DNA from: Streptomyces bathyalis
GTDB taxonomy: Bacteria > Actinomycetota > Actinomycetes > Streptomycetales > Streptomycetaceae
Assembly: GCF_015910445.1 (NCBI RefSeq)
Contig: NZ_CP048882.1
Location: forward strand, 6,941,501-7,005,500
DNA length: 64,000 nucleotides
Direction of reading: 5' to 3'
Every line of letters starts with the position of its first letter. Within the stretch, counting starts at the first letter, position 1. Positions 1 to 8,529 of the stretch are shown here, piece by piece. The notes beneath the pieces were generated by a model, which was not told the DNA's origin, did not search any database, and saw nothing but the letters and a program-made list of their open reading frames with translations. The position numbers were made by a program, and so were the translations under genes.

Positions 1-1080
1 ATGGACAAGGACCCGGCGAAGCGGGCCGACGCGGAACGCGCGAAGGCGCTGCTCGAGGCCGTGGCGAAGGGTACGGAGCCTCCGGCGGGCCCTTCCGAGA
101 CGATGCAGCTCGGTGCGGCCGAGCGGCCCAAGGGACACGGGCCGGGACAGGTTCCTGGGGCGGCGGCGGCCGAAGTCGCCGACGCTCAGGGGCAGTCGGG
201 ACAGCGGCAGCCGGCGGGATCCGCCGCGGCCGGCGCCTGGCCCCCTCGGGTCGATGCTCCGCAGAGTGCGTCCGGAGCGGCTTCCGCAACGGAGTCCGCG
301 GCAGCGGGGGCGGTGCCTCCGGCGTACGGCCACGGAGGCGACACCGACCGGCACACCGTCCACACCCGCGCCGAACGGCCCGGCGGGCGCCGGCGGTCCC
401 TGATCGCCGCCGCCGTGGCCGCCGTCGTCCTGACCGGCGCGGGTGGCACCTACGCCGTGATGTCGGGAACGGGCGGCGACGGCGCCGACCGCGCGGGCGG
501 AGGGTCCGGCGAGGGCCGGACCGCGGGCGCCGGGAAGCAGGAAGCGGGCAAGGGAGCGGACAGCGTCCCCGAGAAGAACGAGCCCTCATCGGGCGACCGC
601 AAGAAGCAGGGAGACAAGGCGGGGGCGTCGGCAGGCGGCCCCGGCGACGGCAAGGGCACGGGAGACAAGGCCGGCAACAGCGGGCCGAACGATGACAGGA
701 CGGGCGGCTCGAAGCCCGGCGGTGCGGGCGGCTCGTCCGGTACGGGGGACGGCGGCGGGAGCGGCGGCGGAGGCGGAGGAGGCGCACCGGGTCCGGCGCC
801 GGCCTGCCACCCGCGGGGCGGGGGGAAGTTCGACTGCACGGTGTGGAAGACGGCCACGTCCTACAACGGGGCGCACAAGCCGGTCGGTCAGCTCAACGCC
901 GGTACGAACTACTTCTTCTGCCAGAAGAAGCTTCCCCACCGCGAGACGTCGGGGCGCTGGACGAACGTGTGGTGGGCCAAGACCGACGACGACAGCGGCA
1001 ACGCAGGTGTGTTCGTCAGCGATGTCTACATCAAGGGCGGGGACAACAACCAGCCCGTGCCCGGCCTTCCGGTCTGCTGA
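1..1080 (+). CDS. C-terminal part of a membrane Ser/Thr protein kinase (5' truncated by window edge)
   Basis: The frame is open from the first base. The first ~25 residues (KDPAKRADAERAKALLE) match the end of the C-lobe of actinobacterial Hanks-type kinases, so the Met at base 1 is probably internal and the catalytic domain lies outside the window. An Ala/Gly/Pro-rich linker follows, then one hydrophobic segment at about residues 136-156 after a run of Arg, then a long Gly/Ser/Lys/Asp-rich extracellular spacer. The last ~90 residues form a compact domain with four Cys, suggesting an extracytoplasmic sensor held by disulfides. No PASTA repeats are visible. The kinase assignment is inferred from the C-lobe remnant and architecture. 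Confidence 0.75.
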   Translation: MDKDPAKRADAERAKALLEAVAKGTEPPAGPSETMQLGAAERPKGHGPGQVPGAAAAEVADAQGQSGQRQPAGSAAAGAWPPRVDAPQSASGAASATESAAAGAVPPAYGHGGDTDRHTVHTRAERPGGRRRSLIAAAVAAVVLTGAGGTYAVMSGTGGDGADRAGGGSGEGRTAGAGKQEAGKGADSVPEKNEPSSGDRKKQGDKAGASAGGPGDGKGTGDKAGNSGPNDDRTGGSKPGGAGGSSGTGDGGGSGGGGGGGAPGPAPACHPRGGGKFDCTVWKTATSYNGAHKPVGQLNAGTNYFFCQKKLPHRETSGRWTNVWWAKTDDDSGNAGVFVSDVYIKGGDNNQPVPGLPVC

Positions 1081-1109
1081 GTCTCCCGCAGCCGTGTACA
1101 ACGGCTGAC

Positions 1110-1865
1110 ATGGACGATCAGGCCTTCCTCGACCACGTCGCCGACGGGCTCGCATCGCTGCCCGGGGTGCGGGCCGTGGCGCTCGGCGGCTCCCGCGCCC
1201 AGGGCACGCAACGGCCCGGCAGCGACTGGGACTTCGCCCTCTACTACCGGGGCGCCTTCGACCCCGGTCAGCTGCGCGCCCTGGGCTGGCCCGGTGAGGT
1301 CAGCGGGATCGGGGAGTGGGGCGGAGGCGTGTTCAACGGCGGCGCCTGGCTGACCGTCGACGGCCGCCGCACCGACGTCCACTACCGCGACCTGGACGTC
1401 GTGGAGCACGAGATCGCCGAGGCGGAGGCGGGCAGATTCCACCGGGAACAGCTCATGTTCCACCTGGCCGGGATCCCCAGCTATCTCGTGGTCGGTGAAC
1501 TCGCCCTCAACAGGACGCTCCGCGGTGAGCTGCCCAGCCCGTCCTACCCGCCCGCTCTGCGCTCGTCGGCGTCCGCCCGGTGGCGTGAGACGGCCCTGGC
1601 CACGCTCTCCTACGCCAGGACCAACTACGCACCGCGCGGGCGCCTCACCGAGGTCGCCGGAGCGATCTCGGTCGCCGCGATGCAGCATGCCCACGCCGTG
1701 CTCGCCGACCGGGGCGTGTGGGTGACGAACGAGAAGACTCTGCTGGAGCGGGCCGGGCTGCGTGGCATCGACGAGGTGCTGGCCGCGGCGAGCACCCGGC
1801 CGGACGGCCTCGCCGCGGCCCTTCGCGAAGCGGAGGCTCTCTTCGAATCCGTACTGCCGGGCTGA
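1110..1865 (+). CDS. Nucleotidyltransferase-fold protein (antibiotic-adenylyltransferase-like)
   Basis: A 251-residue soluble protein. Near residues 20-40 it has the nucleotidyltransferase pattern GGS, then about nine residues, then DWD (GGSRAQGTQRPGSDWDFA); the two Asp would bind metal and the third acidic position is probably in the RRTDVHYRD stretch. The C-terminal half is helical, as in kanamycin-nucleotidyltransferase-like and streptomycin-adenylyltransferase-like proteins. The ATG at 1110 is chosen because the catalytic fold begins immediately after it; the open frame extends further upstream without similarity. The substrate cannot be deduced. It lies 29 bp after the kinase gene and converges on the LacI gene across a hairpin. 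Confidence 0.8.
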   Translation: MDDQAFLDHVADGLASLPGVRAVALGGSRAQGTQRPGSDWDFALYYRGAFDPGQLRALGWPGEVSGIGEWGGGVFNGGAWLTVDGRRTDVHYRDLDVVEHEIAEAEAGRFHREQLMFHLAGIPSYLVVGELALNRTLRGELPSPSYPPALRSSASARWRETALATLSYARTNYAPRGRLTEVAGAISVAAMQHAHAVLADRGVWVTNEKTLLERAGLRGIDEVLAAASTRPDGLAAALREAEALFESVLPG

Positions 1866-1878
1866 GCCGGCGGCCCCG

Positions 1879-1906
1879 GGTGCATGGCGAGCAACTGCCA
1901 TGCACC
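1879..1906. terminator. Bidirectional hairpin between convergent genes
   Basis: Arms GGTGCATGGC (1879-1888) and GCCATGCACC (1897-1906) pair perfectly over 10 bp around an 8-nt loop. It sits between the ends of the nucleotidyltransferase and LacI genes. No U-tract follows, which is usual in Streptomyces. Confidence 0.6.
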
Positions 1907-1958
1907 GGGCTGCAGTCCGCATCCGCGGAGCCGGAAGGGCGGAAGGCCCCGAACGGCC

Positions 1959-3008
1959 TCAGGCGGGCGGCAGTTCGCCCGAACCGCGCGCGATGAGCGT
2001 CGTCGGATGCGTCTTCAGACACGGCGGGTCGTGGGCACCGTCGAGCCGCCGGAAGAGCAGATCGGCCGCGGTGCGCCCCAGTTGGGCCGGGTCCTGCGCG
2101 ACGACGGTGACCGGGGGCGAGAGCATGTCGGCGAGCTCGAAGTCGTCGAAGCCGACGAGTGCCACGGGCCGCTCCAGCTCTGCCAGCACCCGCACCAGCG
2201 TGACCGTCACCCGGTTGTTGCCCGCGAAGAAGGCCGTGACCGGTTCGGGTCCGCCCAGCATGCGCTCGGCGTCCGCACGCACCCGCGCGGGATCCGTGGA
2301 ACCCGGAGCCACCCAGCTCGGGTGGACGGGGAGGCCGGCTTCGGACATCGCCGCCTCGTACCCCCGTATGCGTTCGTGCGCCGTGTGGATGCGGGGCAGG
2401 TCGCCGATGAAGCCGATGCGCCGGTGTCCGTGCGCGATCAGATGTGCCACGCCCTCGCGCGCACCGGCGAAGCTGTCGACCAGCACCTGGTCCGCCTCGA
2501 TCATGCCCGGGGGACGGTCGACGAAGACGGTGGCGACGCCGGCGGCTATCTCCGGTTCCAGATAGCGGTGGTCGTCGCTGGCCGGGACGATGACGAGGCC
2601 GTCCACGCGCCGGGCGCACAGGGCGAGGACCAACTCCTGCTCGCGCCCGGGATCCTCGGCGCTGGAGCCGTTGATCAGCAGCGCACCGTGCGCGCGGGCG
2701 ACTTCCTCCACGGCGCGGCTCAGCGGCGCGTAGAACGGGTCGGCGAGATCCTCCAGCACGAGCCCGATGCTGGCCGTGCGGCCCTTGCGCAGGATCCGCG
2801 CGCTGTCGTTGCGGCGGAAGCCCAGGGCGGTGATCGATTCCTGCACGCGCCGCTCGGTGTCGGGCGAGACGCCCGCCTCCCCGTTGACCACTCTCGAAAC
2901 GGTCTTGAGGCCGACGCCGGCGCGGGCGGCGACGTCCTTCATGGTCGGCCGGTTGCCGTATCGCCCGGCGGACGGGCGGGCGGCGGCGGAACGTACGCTC
3001 TCGGGCAC
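1959..3008 (-). CDS. LacI-family transcriptional regulator
   Basis: A 349-residue repressor. The N-terminal LacI helix-turn-helix (MKDVAARAGVGLKTVSRVVN) begins about 23 residues in, followed by the hinge region and a periplasmic-binding-protein-like sensor domain (IGLVLEDLADPFYAPLSRAVEE) that usually binds a sugar. The GTG at 3008 is chosen because an AAGGGGGATC Shine-Dalgarno-like stretch precedes it. The gene is divergent from the ROK kinase gene, and the intergenic region holds a perfect LacI-type palindrome at 3078-3089, so it probably represses the kinase and itself. The inducer sugar is unknown. Confidence 0.92.
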   Translation of the reverse strand: MPESVRSAAARPSAGRYGNRPTMKDVAARAGVGLKTVSRVVNGEAGVSPDTERRVQESITALGFRRNDSARILRKGRTASIGLVLEDLADPFYAPLSRAVEEVARAHGALLINGSSAEDPGREQELVLALCARRVDGLVIVPASDDHRYLEPEIAAGVATVFVDRPPGMIEADQVLVDSFAGAREGVAHLIAHGHRRIGFIGDLPRIHTAHERIRGYEAAMSEAGLPVHPSWVAPGSTDPARVRADAERMLGGPEPVTAFFAGNNRVTVTLVRVLAELERPVALVGFDDFELADMLSPPVTVVAQDPAQLGRTAADLLFRRLDGAHDPPCLKTHPTTLIARGSGELPPA

Positions 3009-3077
3009 GGCTTTCGGATCCCCCTTGTGAGGCGCGGAGCAGCAGCGAGCAGCATAGCTGCCCCGCACAGCAGTCTG

Positions 3078-3089
3078 GACAACGTTGTC
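3078..3089. promoter_or_regulatory. LacI-type operator palindrome
   Basis: GACAACGTTGTC is a perfect 12-bp palindrome with the central CG typical of LacI/GalR operators. It lies between the divergent LacI and ROK kinase genes, about 80 bp before the kinase start. Assignment to the adjacent regulator is an inference from position. Confidence 0.7.
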
Positions 3090-3169
3090 ACAAAGCGCCA
3101 GACTGATCTCTCGACCGTTCCCGGCAGGGGGCGGGTCTACGGCCCCCTCCCCCTGGAGAACATCACCCC

Positions 3170-4165
3170 ATGCACAAGGACCTCGTCGCGGCTCTCGACA
3201 TCGGCGGTACGAAGATCGCGGGGGCGCTGGTGGACGGCGGCGGGGAGCTGCTCGTACGGGCACAGCGCCCCACTCCGCCGGGCGGTACGGGCGAGCAGGT
3301 CATGGCCGCCGTGGGCGAGGTGCTGGTCGAGCTCGCCGCGTCCCCGCTGTGGGCGGCCGCCCGCGCCGTGGGCATCGGCAGCGCGGGCCCGGTGGACGCC
3401 AAGGCCGGCACCGTCTCTCCCGTCAACATTCCCGGCTGGCGCGAGTACCCCCTGGTCCAGGGGGTCCGCGAGCATGCGGGCGGCCTGCCGGTGACGCTCG
3501 TCGGGGACGGCGTCGCGATGGCTGCGGCCGAGCATTGGCAGGGCGCGGCACGGGGCCGTGCGAACGCGCTGTGCATGGTGGTCTCCACGGGCGTCGGCGG
3601 GGGCCTCGTCCTCGGCGGCGAGCTCCAGCCGGGCCCCAGCGGCAACGCCGGCCACATCGGTCACATCAGCGTCGACCTGGACGGCGACAGCTGTCCGTGC
3701 GGCGGGCGCGGCTGCGTCGAACGGATCGCGAGCGGCCCCAACATCGCCCGCCGGGCGCTGGACCGGGGATGGCGGCCCGGCGCCGACAAGGACGTGTCGG
3801 CCGCCGCGGTGGCGGCCTCGGCGAGGGCGGGCGACTCCGTGGCCATCGCGTCGTTCGAGCGTGCGGCCCGGGCGCTCGCCGCCGGCATCGCCGCCACGGC
3901 CACGCTCGTCGAGATAGAGATAGCGGTGCTCGGCGGGGGAGTGGCCAAGGCGGGCGAGGTTCTCTTCGCGCCGCTCCGGCGATCGTTGCGCGAGTACGCG
4001 ACCTTGTCGTTCGTGCAGGGCCTGGAGGTCGTGCCCGCCCAGATGGGCACCGACGCCGGTCTCATCGGAGCGGCGGCGGCCTGCGGGGACGTCAGGCACG
4101 CGAGGGTTGCGCGCGCAGGGCGGCGCGTACGTACTCCGTCGGCGGAAGGCCGACCGTGCCCGTGA
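3170..4165 (+). CDS. ROK-family sugar kinase (glucokinase-like)
   Basis: A 331-residue ROK protein without an N-terminal helix-turn-helix, so a kinase rather than a repressor. It has the phosphate-binding start (ALDIGGTKIAGALVD), the catalytic-site region around LVGDGVAMAAAEH, the glycine-rich STGVGGGLVLGG, and the ROK zinc-binding motif CPCGGRGCVE near residue 175. It should phosphorylate a hexose or hexosamine in the cytoplasm. It is divergent from the LacI regulator with an operator between. The last ~28 residues (after ACGDV) are Arg-rich, unlike normal ROK ends, and overlap the 3' end of the convergent AraC gene by 74 bp; this looks like a drifted stop codon. Confidence 0.9.
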   Translation: MHKDLVAALDIGGTKIAGALVDGGGELLVRAQRPTPPGGTGEQVMAAVGEVLVELAASPLWAAARAVGIGSAGPVDAKAGTVSPVNIPGWREYPLVQGVREHAGGLPVTLVGDGVAMAAAEHWQGAARGRANALCMVVSTGVGGGLVLGGELQPGPSGNAGHIGHISVDLDGDSCPCGGRGCVERIASGPNIARRALDRGWRPGADKDVSAAAVAASARAGDSVAIASFERAARALAAGIAATATLVEIEIAVLGGGVAKAGEVLFAPLRRSLREYATLSFVQGLEVVPAQMGTDAGLIGAAAACGDVRHARVARAGRRVRTPSAEGRPCP

Positions 4166-4994
4166 AGTCCCGTACGAGGTGGGCCTGATCGCTGTATCCG
4201 AGCTCACCGGCCAGACGTGCCCAGTCGATGTCCCGGTGCCCCGCCGCCTGCTCCAGCGCCTCGTGGATGCGGTAGCGCAGGATGACCCACTTGGGGCTCA
4301 CGCCCACGCAGGCCGCGAAGAGCCGCTGCAGCGACCGCACCGACACGCCCTCCCGGCGGGCGAGTTGCTCGACCCGCGTGATGCCGCGGTCCGTGCGCAC
4401 CAGATGCGCCAGCTCCATGGCGCGCTCGGCGGCCGGATCGTCCTCGGGGCCCAGGTCCAGCAGAAAGGTGTCCAGCGCCTCGACCCTGGCGTCCTCCTCG
4501 CCGGGTGAGAGCACCACGTCGGGGAGGGTCCGCGGGAGGTCGGGGAAGACCTCGCTGAGCGGGTCCCTCCGGCCCGTCAGCCCCGCCACGGTCCCGCGGC
4601 CCCGGCGGGCGAGGAAGGGCCGGAAGCCGCCCGGACGGAACTGGACACCGCACACCCGGCCCGTGCCCTCCAGCGTGATCGAGAACAGGCCCAGACCCAC
4701 CCCCGCCACCTCGGCCTCCGAGGAGATCTCACCGTGCCGCTGGAAGACGATGTTCACGGAAGGGTGCGGGACGACCTGCGACAGGTAGGGCTGCTCCAGC
4801 TGCCAGTCGATCAGCCAGTAGTGCTCCACGTAGGGCCGCAGCGGCGCCGCGGCCATGCGCCGCCTGAAGCGCACCCGTGAGAAGAGCTCACCCGCGTCCA
4901 CGATGCCCCTGGTGTCGCTGCGCGGAGTGTTCCCTCCGTACCCGGCGGCCGCGTCCGGGGAGGCGGGGCCGTCCTCGCGGTGCTCACCTGCCAT
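4092..4994 (-). CDS. AraC-family transcriptional regulator
   Basis: A 300-residue protein. The C-terminal third carries the two helix-turn-helix units of AraC regulators (ITRVEQLARREGVSVRSLQRLF and LAGELGYSDQAHLVRDF); the N-terminal ~180 residues resemble the DUF6597-type sensor found in many actinobacterial AraC proteins (RPYVEHYWLIDWQ, then VPHPSVNIVF). The ATG at 4994 is chosen because a TAGGAT -10 box lies 7 nt before it on the minus strand, consistent with a leaderless transcript; the longer open frame upstream is not conserved-looking. It is divergent from the MDMPI gene at 5071. Ligand and targets are unknown. Confidence 0.88.
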   Translation of the reverse strand: MAGEHREDGPASPDAAAGYGGNTPRSDTRGIVDAGELFSRVRFRRRMAAAPLRPYVEHYWLIDWQLEQPYLSQVVPHPSVNIVFQRHGEISSEAEVAGVGLGLFSITLEGTGRVCGVQFRPGGFRPFLARRGRGTVAGLTGRRDPLSEVFPDLPRTLPDVVLSPGEEDARVEALDTFLLDLGPEDDPAAERAMELAHLVRTDRGITRVEQLARREGVSVRSLQRLFAACVGVSPKWVILRYRIHEALEQAAGHRDIDWARLAGELGYSDQAHLVRDFTGTVGLPPTEYVRAALRAQPSRA

Positions 4995-5001
4995 GCCGCC
5001 G

Positions 5002-5007
5002 ATCCTA
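5002..5007 (-). promoter_or_regulatory. -10 box of a leaderless promoter for the AraC gene
   Basis: TAGGAT on the minus strand ends 7 nt before the ATG at 4994, with no Shine-Dalgarno sequence between. This fits the actinobacterial leaderless pattern TANNNT-(6-7 nt)-start. Confidence 0.5.
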
Positions 5008-5057
5008 TGCCTGTCCTGCTGTCGCGTTTCTTCAAGCCGCGGTCCGCCCGGCCGCCG

Positions 5058-5063
5058 TACCGT
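5058..5063 (+). promoter_or_regulatory. -10 box of a leaderless promoter for the MDMPI-like gene
   Basis: TACCGT ends 7 nt before the ATG at 5071. No Shine-Dalgarno sequence is present. The divergent AraC start has the same arrangement, so both promoters sit within a 76-bp gap. Confidence 0.5.
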
Positions 5064-5070
5064 TCCGGCC

Positions 5071-5658
5071 ATGACGAACGAATTCTCCGCATTGCTCGAA
5101 GGGGCCGTGCAACAGGCCCGCCCGGTCGTGCACGGCGTGCGGGACGAGCAGCTGGGCGTCCCGACACCGTGCAGCGAGTACGACGTGAGCGCCCTGCTCA
5201 ACCACCTCATCCACGTGGTCGTCGGCTTCCAGGCCCTCGCCGCGAGGGGTACGGCTGACTTCACCACCACCCCCGACTACCTCGACGGCGGGAAGGCCGA
5301 CTGGCGCACGCGCTTCGACGAGGAGACCGCACGCCTGGTGGAGGCATGGTCGGCCCCCGGCGCGCTCGAAGGCACCTCGCAGGGGATGGGACTGCCGCAG
5401 CGCACCGTCGGCGGAATGGTGCTCGGCGACCTGACCGTGCACGCTTGGGACCTCGCCCGCGCCACGGGCCAGGACTTCAGCCCGTACGAGCCGAGCCTCC
5501 CGGTGCTGCTCGAGGGCTGGAGGGAACTGGCGCCCATGGGGCGGAAGATGAACGTGTTCGGCGAACCCTTCCCCGTCCCCGAGAGTGCGTCTCCCTTCGA
5601 TGAACTGGTCGCGCTCAGCGGTCGCGACCCGGGCTGGCGTCCTCCTGTGGCGGCCTGA
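5071..5658 (+). CDS. TIGR03086-type DinB/MDMPI metal-binding protein
   Basis: A 195-residue protein of the mycothiol-dependent maleylpyruvate isomerase N-domain/DinB fold. The visible metal-ligand pattern is NHLIH near residues 46-50 and VHAWDLARATG near residue 125, with the PTPCSEYDVSALLNHL opening typical of TIGR03086 proteins. Family members are thought to be mycothiol-dependent transferases or of unknown function; the substrate here is unknown. The start is supported by the leaderless -10 box at 5058-5063. It is divergent from the AraC regulator, which may control it. Confidence 0.8.
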   Translation: MTNEFSALLEGAVQQARPVVHGVRDEQLGVPTPCSEYDVSALLNHLIHVVVGFQALAARGTADFTTTPDYLDGGKADWRTRFDEETARLVEAWSAPGALEGTSQGMGLPQRTVGGMVLGDLTVHAWDLARATGQDFSPYEPSLPVLLEGWRELAPMGRKMNVFGEPFPVPESASPFDELVALSGRDPGWRPPVAA

Positions 5659-5840
5659 CCCCTCGCTCTCCGTCCGCCCGGGACGCTCCCGCGAGACCGC
5701 CCGGAGGGACCGCGCCGTCGCACAGTGGTGAAATCCGCCGCGCGCGCCAGGGTTTTGCGACGGCGCCGCCCCCGCGCGTTTCCGTGGCAGGGTTGAGCGG
5801 GCAGCGTGAAACGGGGGGCGACGGCAGAGGGGGAACCACC

Positions 5841-6884
5841 GTGATCGTGTGGCTCAACGGCGCCTTCGGCGCGGGCAAGACCACCGCGGCGAACGAACTT
5901 CTGGAACTGATCCCGGGCAGCACCCTGTGGAATCCGGCACTGATCGGCACGGGGCTCAAATGCATGCTCCCCAAGGAACGCCTCGCCCAGGTCGACGACT
6001 ACCAGCAACTCCCTTCCTGGCGGCGGCTGGTGGCCGACACGGCCGCCGCGCTGCTCACGGAGGTGCCAGGACCGCTGATCGTCCCCATGACGCTGCTGCG
6101 GCAGGAGTACAGGGACGAGATATTCGGCGCGCTCGCCGCCCGCCGGATTCCCGTACGCCACGTCCTGCTGCACGCGGATGAAACGATCCTTCGGATGCGC
6201 ATCGACCAGTCCGAGGACGCCGAGGGCCGACCCGACCGCGGCTGGTGCCGAGGACAGCTGCCCGCCTACCGCGCCGCGCTGGACTGGCTCACCGCCGACG
6301 CGCACACCGTGGAGACGTCCGGTCTGACCCCGCGGCAGACCGCGGAAGAGGTGGCAGGCGCACTGCGCGAGGGGGCCGGGAGCCTCGAGATCGTGCAGAC
6401 GCCCGAACCAACGGCGGAGACCGTCGCGGCGGGCGTGCTGCTCTTCGACGAGCAGGACCGGGTGCTGCTCGTCGACCCGACCTACAAGCCGGGCTGGGAG
6501 TTCCCCGGCGGCGTCGTCGAACCCGGCGAGGCGCCGGCACGTGCCGGAGTCCGGGAAGTCGCCGAGGAGTTGGGCCTGGAGCTGAAGACGGACCCGCGGC
6601 TGCTGGTCACGGACTGGGAGCCGCCGCGGCCCCCGGGCTACGGCGGGATCCGCCTCCTCTTCGACGGAGGCTGCCTCGCGGCGGCCGAGGCCGGCCGTGT
6701 GCTGCTGCCCGGGGCCGAACTGCGTGGCTGGCGCTTCGTCACCGAGACGGAGGCCGCCGAACTGCTGCCCCCCGTACGGCTGGAGAGGCTGCGTGGCGCG
6801 TTGCGCGCACGCGAGACGGGACGCCCCCTCTACCTCGAAGGCGGCGTCCCGGTCGGCGACCAGGGCGGGCGGGACGCCGCGTAG
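5841..6884 (+). CDS. Fusion of a P-loop kinase-like domain and a Nudix hydrolase
   Basis: A 347-residue two-domain protein. The N-terminal ~180 residues begin directly with a Walker A (NGAFGAGKTTAAN) and resemble AAA_33/shikimate-kinase-like small-molecule or RNA-end kinases. The C-terminal ~155 residues are a Nudix hydrolase with an intact Nudix box: GGVVEPGE, seven residues, then REVAEELGL. The GTG at 5841 is chosen over the longer frame because GAGGGGGA precedes it and the P-loop starts at once. The protein probably acts on nucleotide-like substrates in the cytoplasm, but no substrate can be named. It is monocistronic and ends before a strong hairpin. Confidence 0.85.
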   Translation: MIVWLNGAFGAGKTTAANELLELIPGSTLWNPALIGTGLKCMLPKERLAQVDDYQQLPSWRRLVADTAAALLTEVPGPLIVPMTLLRQEYRDEIFGALAARRIPVRHVLLHADETILRMRIDQSEDAEGRPDRGWCRGQLPAYRAALDWLTADAHTVETSGLTPRQTAEEVAGALREGAGSLEIVQTPEPTAETVAAGVLLFDEQDRVLLVDPTYKPGWEFPGGVVEPGEAPARAGVREVAEELGLELKTDPRLLVTDWEPPRPPGYGGIRLLFDGGCLAAAEAGRVLLPGAELRGWRFVTETEAAELLPPVRLERLRGALRARETGRPLYLEGGVPVGDQGGRDAA

Positions 6885-6917
6885 GCACCGGATACGCGGC
6901 GCGGCGACGTCCGGCAC

Positions 6918-6954
6918 CGTGCGGGCGGGGACCCTCGGGGCACCCGCCCGCACG
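6918..6954. terminator. Hairpin terminator between convergent genes
   Basis: CGTGCGGGCGGG (6918-6929) pairs perfectly with CCCGCCCGCACG (6943-6954), a 12-bp GC stem with a 13-nt loop. It lies between the 3' ends of the kinase-Nudix gene and the M20 peptidase gene and could serve both strands. Confidence 0.75.
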
Positions 6955-6957
6955 CGG

Positions 6958-8349
6958 TCAGGCCCGCTGCGCGTACTCGCGGAGGAAGAGCGCCTCCGCC
7001 ACGGACATCCGCTCCAGTTCCTCGGGCGAGACGCTCTCGTCGACCGCGTGGATCTGCGCGGCCGGCTCGCTCAGCCCGATGAGAAGGATCTCCGCCTGCG
7101 GATAGAGCGTGGCGAGGGTGTCGCACAGCGGGATCGAGCCGCCCTGGCCGGCGATCTGCATCTCCTGCCCGTCGTACGCCACGCTGAGGGCGTCGGCCAT
7201 GGCCTTGTAGGCGGGGCTCGTGGTGTCGGCGCGGAAGGGCCGGCCCTGACCGGTCCTCTCGACGGTTGCCCGCGCACCCCACGGAGTGTGCGACTCCAGG
7301 TGACGGACGAGGAGTTGGGCCATCTCATCCATGTCCGCACCCGGCGGGACGCGAAGGCTGACCGACGCCCGTGCCTTCGCCTGCACCGACGGCGTCGCAC
7401 CGACGACGGGCGGGCAGTCGATGCCCAGGACGGTCACCGAGGGCTGCGCCCAGATGCGGTCCGCGACGCTGCCCGTGCCGCTCAGCTGCACACCGTCGAG
7501 CACGCGCGCGTCCGCACGGAAGTCCTGCTCCGGGTACTCCAGCCCGTCCCACGGCGCGCACGGCTCCACTCCGTCGATGACGGTGCCGCCGTCGGCGTCG
7601 CGCAGCGAGTCCAGCAGGCGGATGAGTGCGGCCAGCGCGTCAGGGGCGGCGCCGCCGAACTGTCCTGAGTGCAGATTGCCTTCCAGTGTCTCCACCGTGA
7701 CCTGGAACGCGCACATGCCGCGCAGCGTCGCCGTCACCGTCGGGAGGCCGGCACGGAAATTGCCGGTGTCGCCGATGACGATCGCGTCGGCGGCCAGCAG
7801 CCGCGGGTTGATTTCGGCGTACTGCTGGAGCCCGCCGGTGCCCTGCTCCTCCGATCCCTCCGCGATGAACTTCACCGTCACAGGCAGCTCGCCCTCGGCA
7901 CGCAGCGCGCGAAGTGCCAGAAGGTGCATGAGGATTCCGCCCTTGCAGTCGGCGGCGCCCCGCCCGTACCAGCGCCCGTCCCGTTCCGTCAGCGTGAACG
8001 GCGGTGTGCGCCAGGCAGTTTCGTCGAGCGGCGGCTGCACGTCGTAGTGGGCGTAGAGCAGCACCGTCGGTGCGCCCACAGGGCCGGGCAGCAGACCGTA
8101 GACGGACTCGGTGCCGTCCGGAGTGCCGAACACCTCGACGTCCTGGAAACCTTCGGCGCGCAGCGTGTCCGCGACCCAGCGCGCCGCACCCTCGCACTCG
8201 CTCCTCGGGAACTGCTCGGCATCGGCAACCGAGCGGAAGGCGACGAGCTCCGCGAGCTCGGTCCGTGCCCGCGGCATGAGGGACGAGACGGCCGAAGCGA
8301 TGGCGGCGGAGCCGGAGCTGGTGTCTCCGAGGGCCGGGTCGACGGTCAT
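6958..8349 (-). CDS. M20-family dipeptidase / metallopeptidase
   Basis: A 463-residue peptidase of the M20 (PepV/ArgE/CPG2) family. The di-zinc ligands are readable: His101 and Asp103 context (YAHYDVQP), Asp134 (GRGAADCKGG), the catalytic Glu pair 167-168 (AEGSEEQGTGG), Asp194 (VIGDTGNF), and the C-terminal His in AQIHAVDES. A lid/dimerisation domain lies between. It should hydrolyse dipeptides or acylated amino acids in the cytoplasm. The ATG at 8349 has AAGGAGC upstream; the longer open frame is a shadow across the next gene. It is divergent from the flavoprotein gene. Confidence 0.92.
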   Translation of the reverse strand: MTVDPALGDTSSGSAAIASAVSSLMPRARTELAELVAFRSVADAEQFPRSECEGAARWVADTLRAEGFQDVEVFGTPDGTESVYGLLPGPVGAPTVLLYAHYDVQPPLDETAWRTPPFTLTERDGRWYGRGAADCKGGILMHLLALRALRAEGELPVTVKFIAEGSEEQGTGGLQQYAEINPRLLAADAIVIGDTGNFRAGLPTVTATLRGMCAFQVTVETLEGNLHSGQFGGAAPDALAALIRLLDSLRDADGGTVIDGVEPCAPWDGLEYPEQDFRADARVLDGVQLSGTGSVADRIWAQPSVTVLGIDCPPVVGATPSVQAKARASVSLRVPPGADMDEMAQLLVRHLESHTPWGARATVERTGQGRPFRADTTSPAYKAMADALSVAYDGQEMQIAGQGGSIPLCDTLATLYPQAEILLIGLSEPAAQIHAVDESVSPEELERMSVAEALFLREYAQRA

Positions 8350-8529
8350 GGAACGCTCCTTGTGGTCGCGTGGTCGCGGCGTCCCGATGCGTGGTCCCTG
8401 TGGGGCACACGTGCAGGGAACGTGCCGTATGGGTCGCCGGTGATCCTCCCACAGCGGGGACCGGCGGACGGGCGCCGTAGGATGCCAGCGGCCACACCAA
8501 GCCGAGGGCGAGCGGAGCGGAAGCACATC

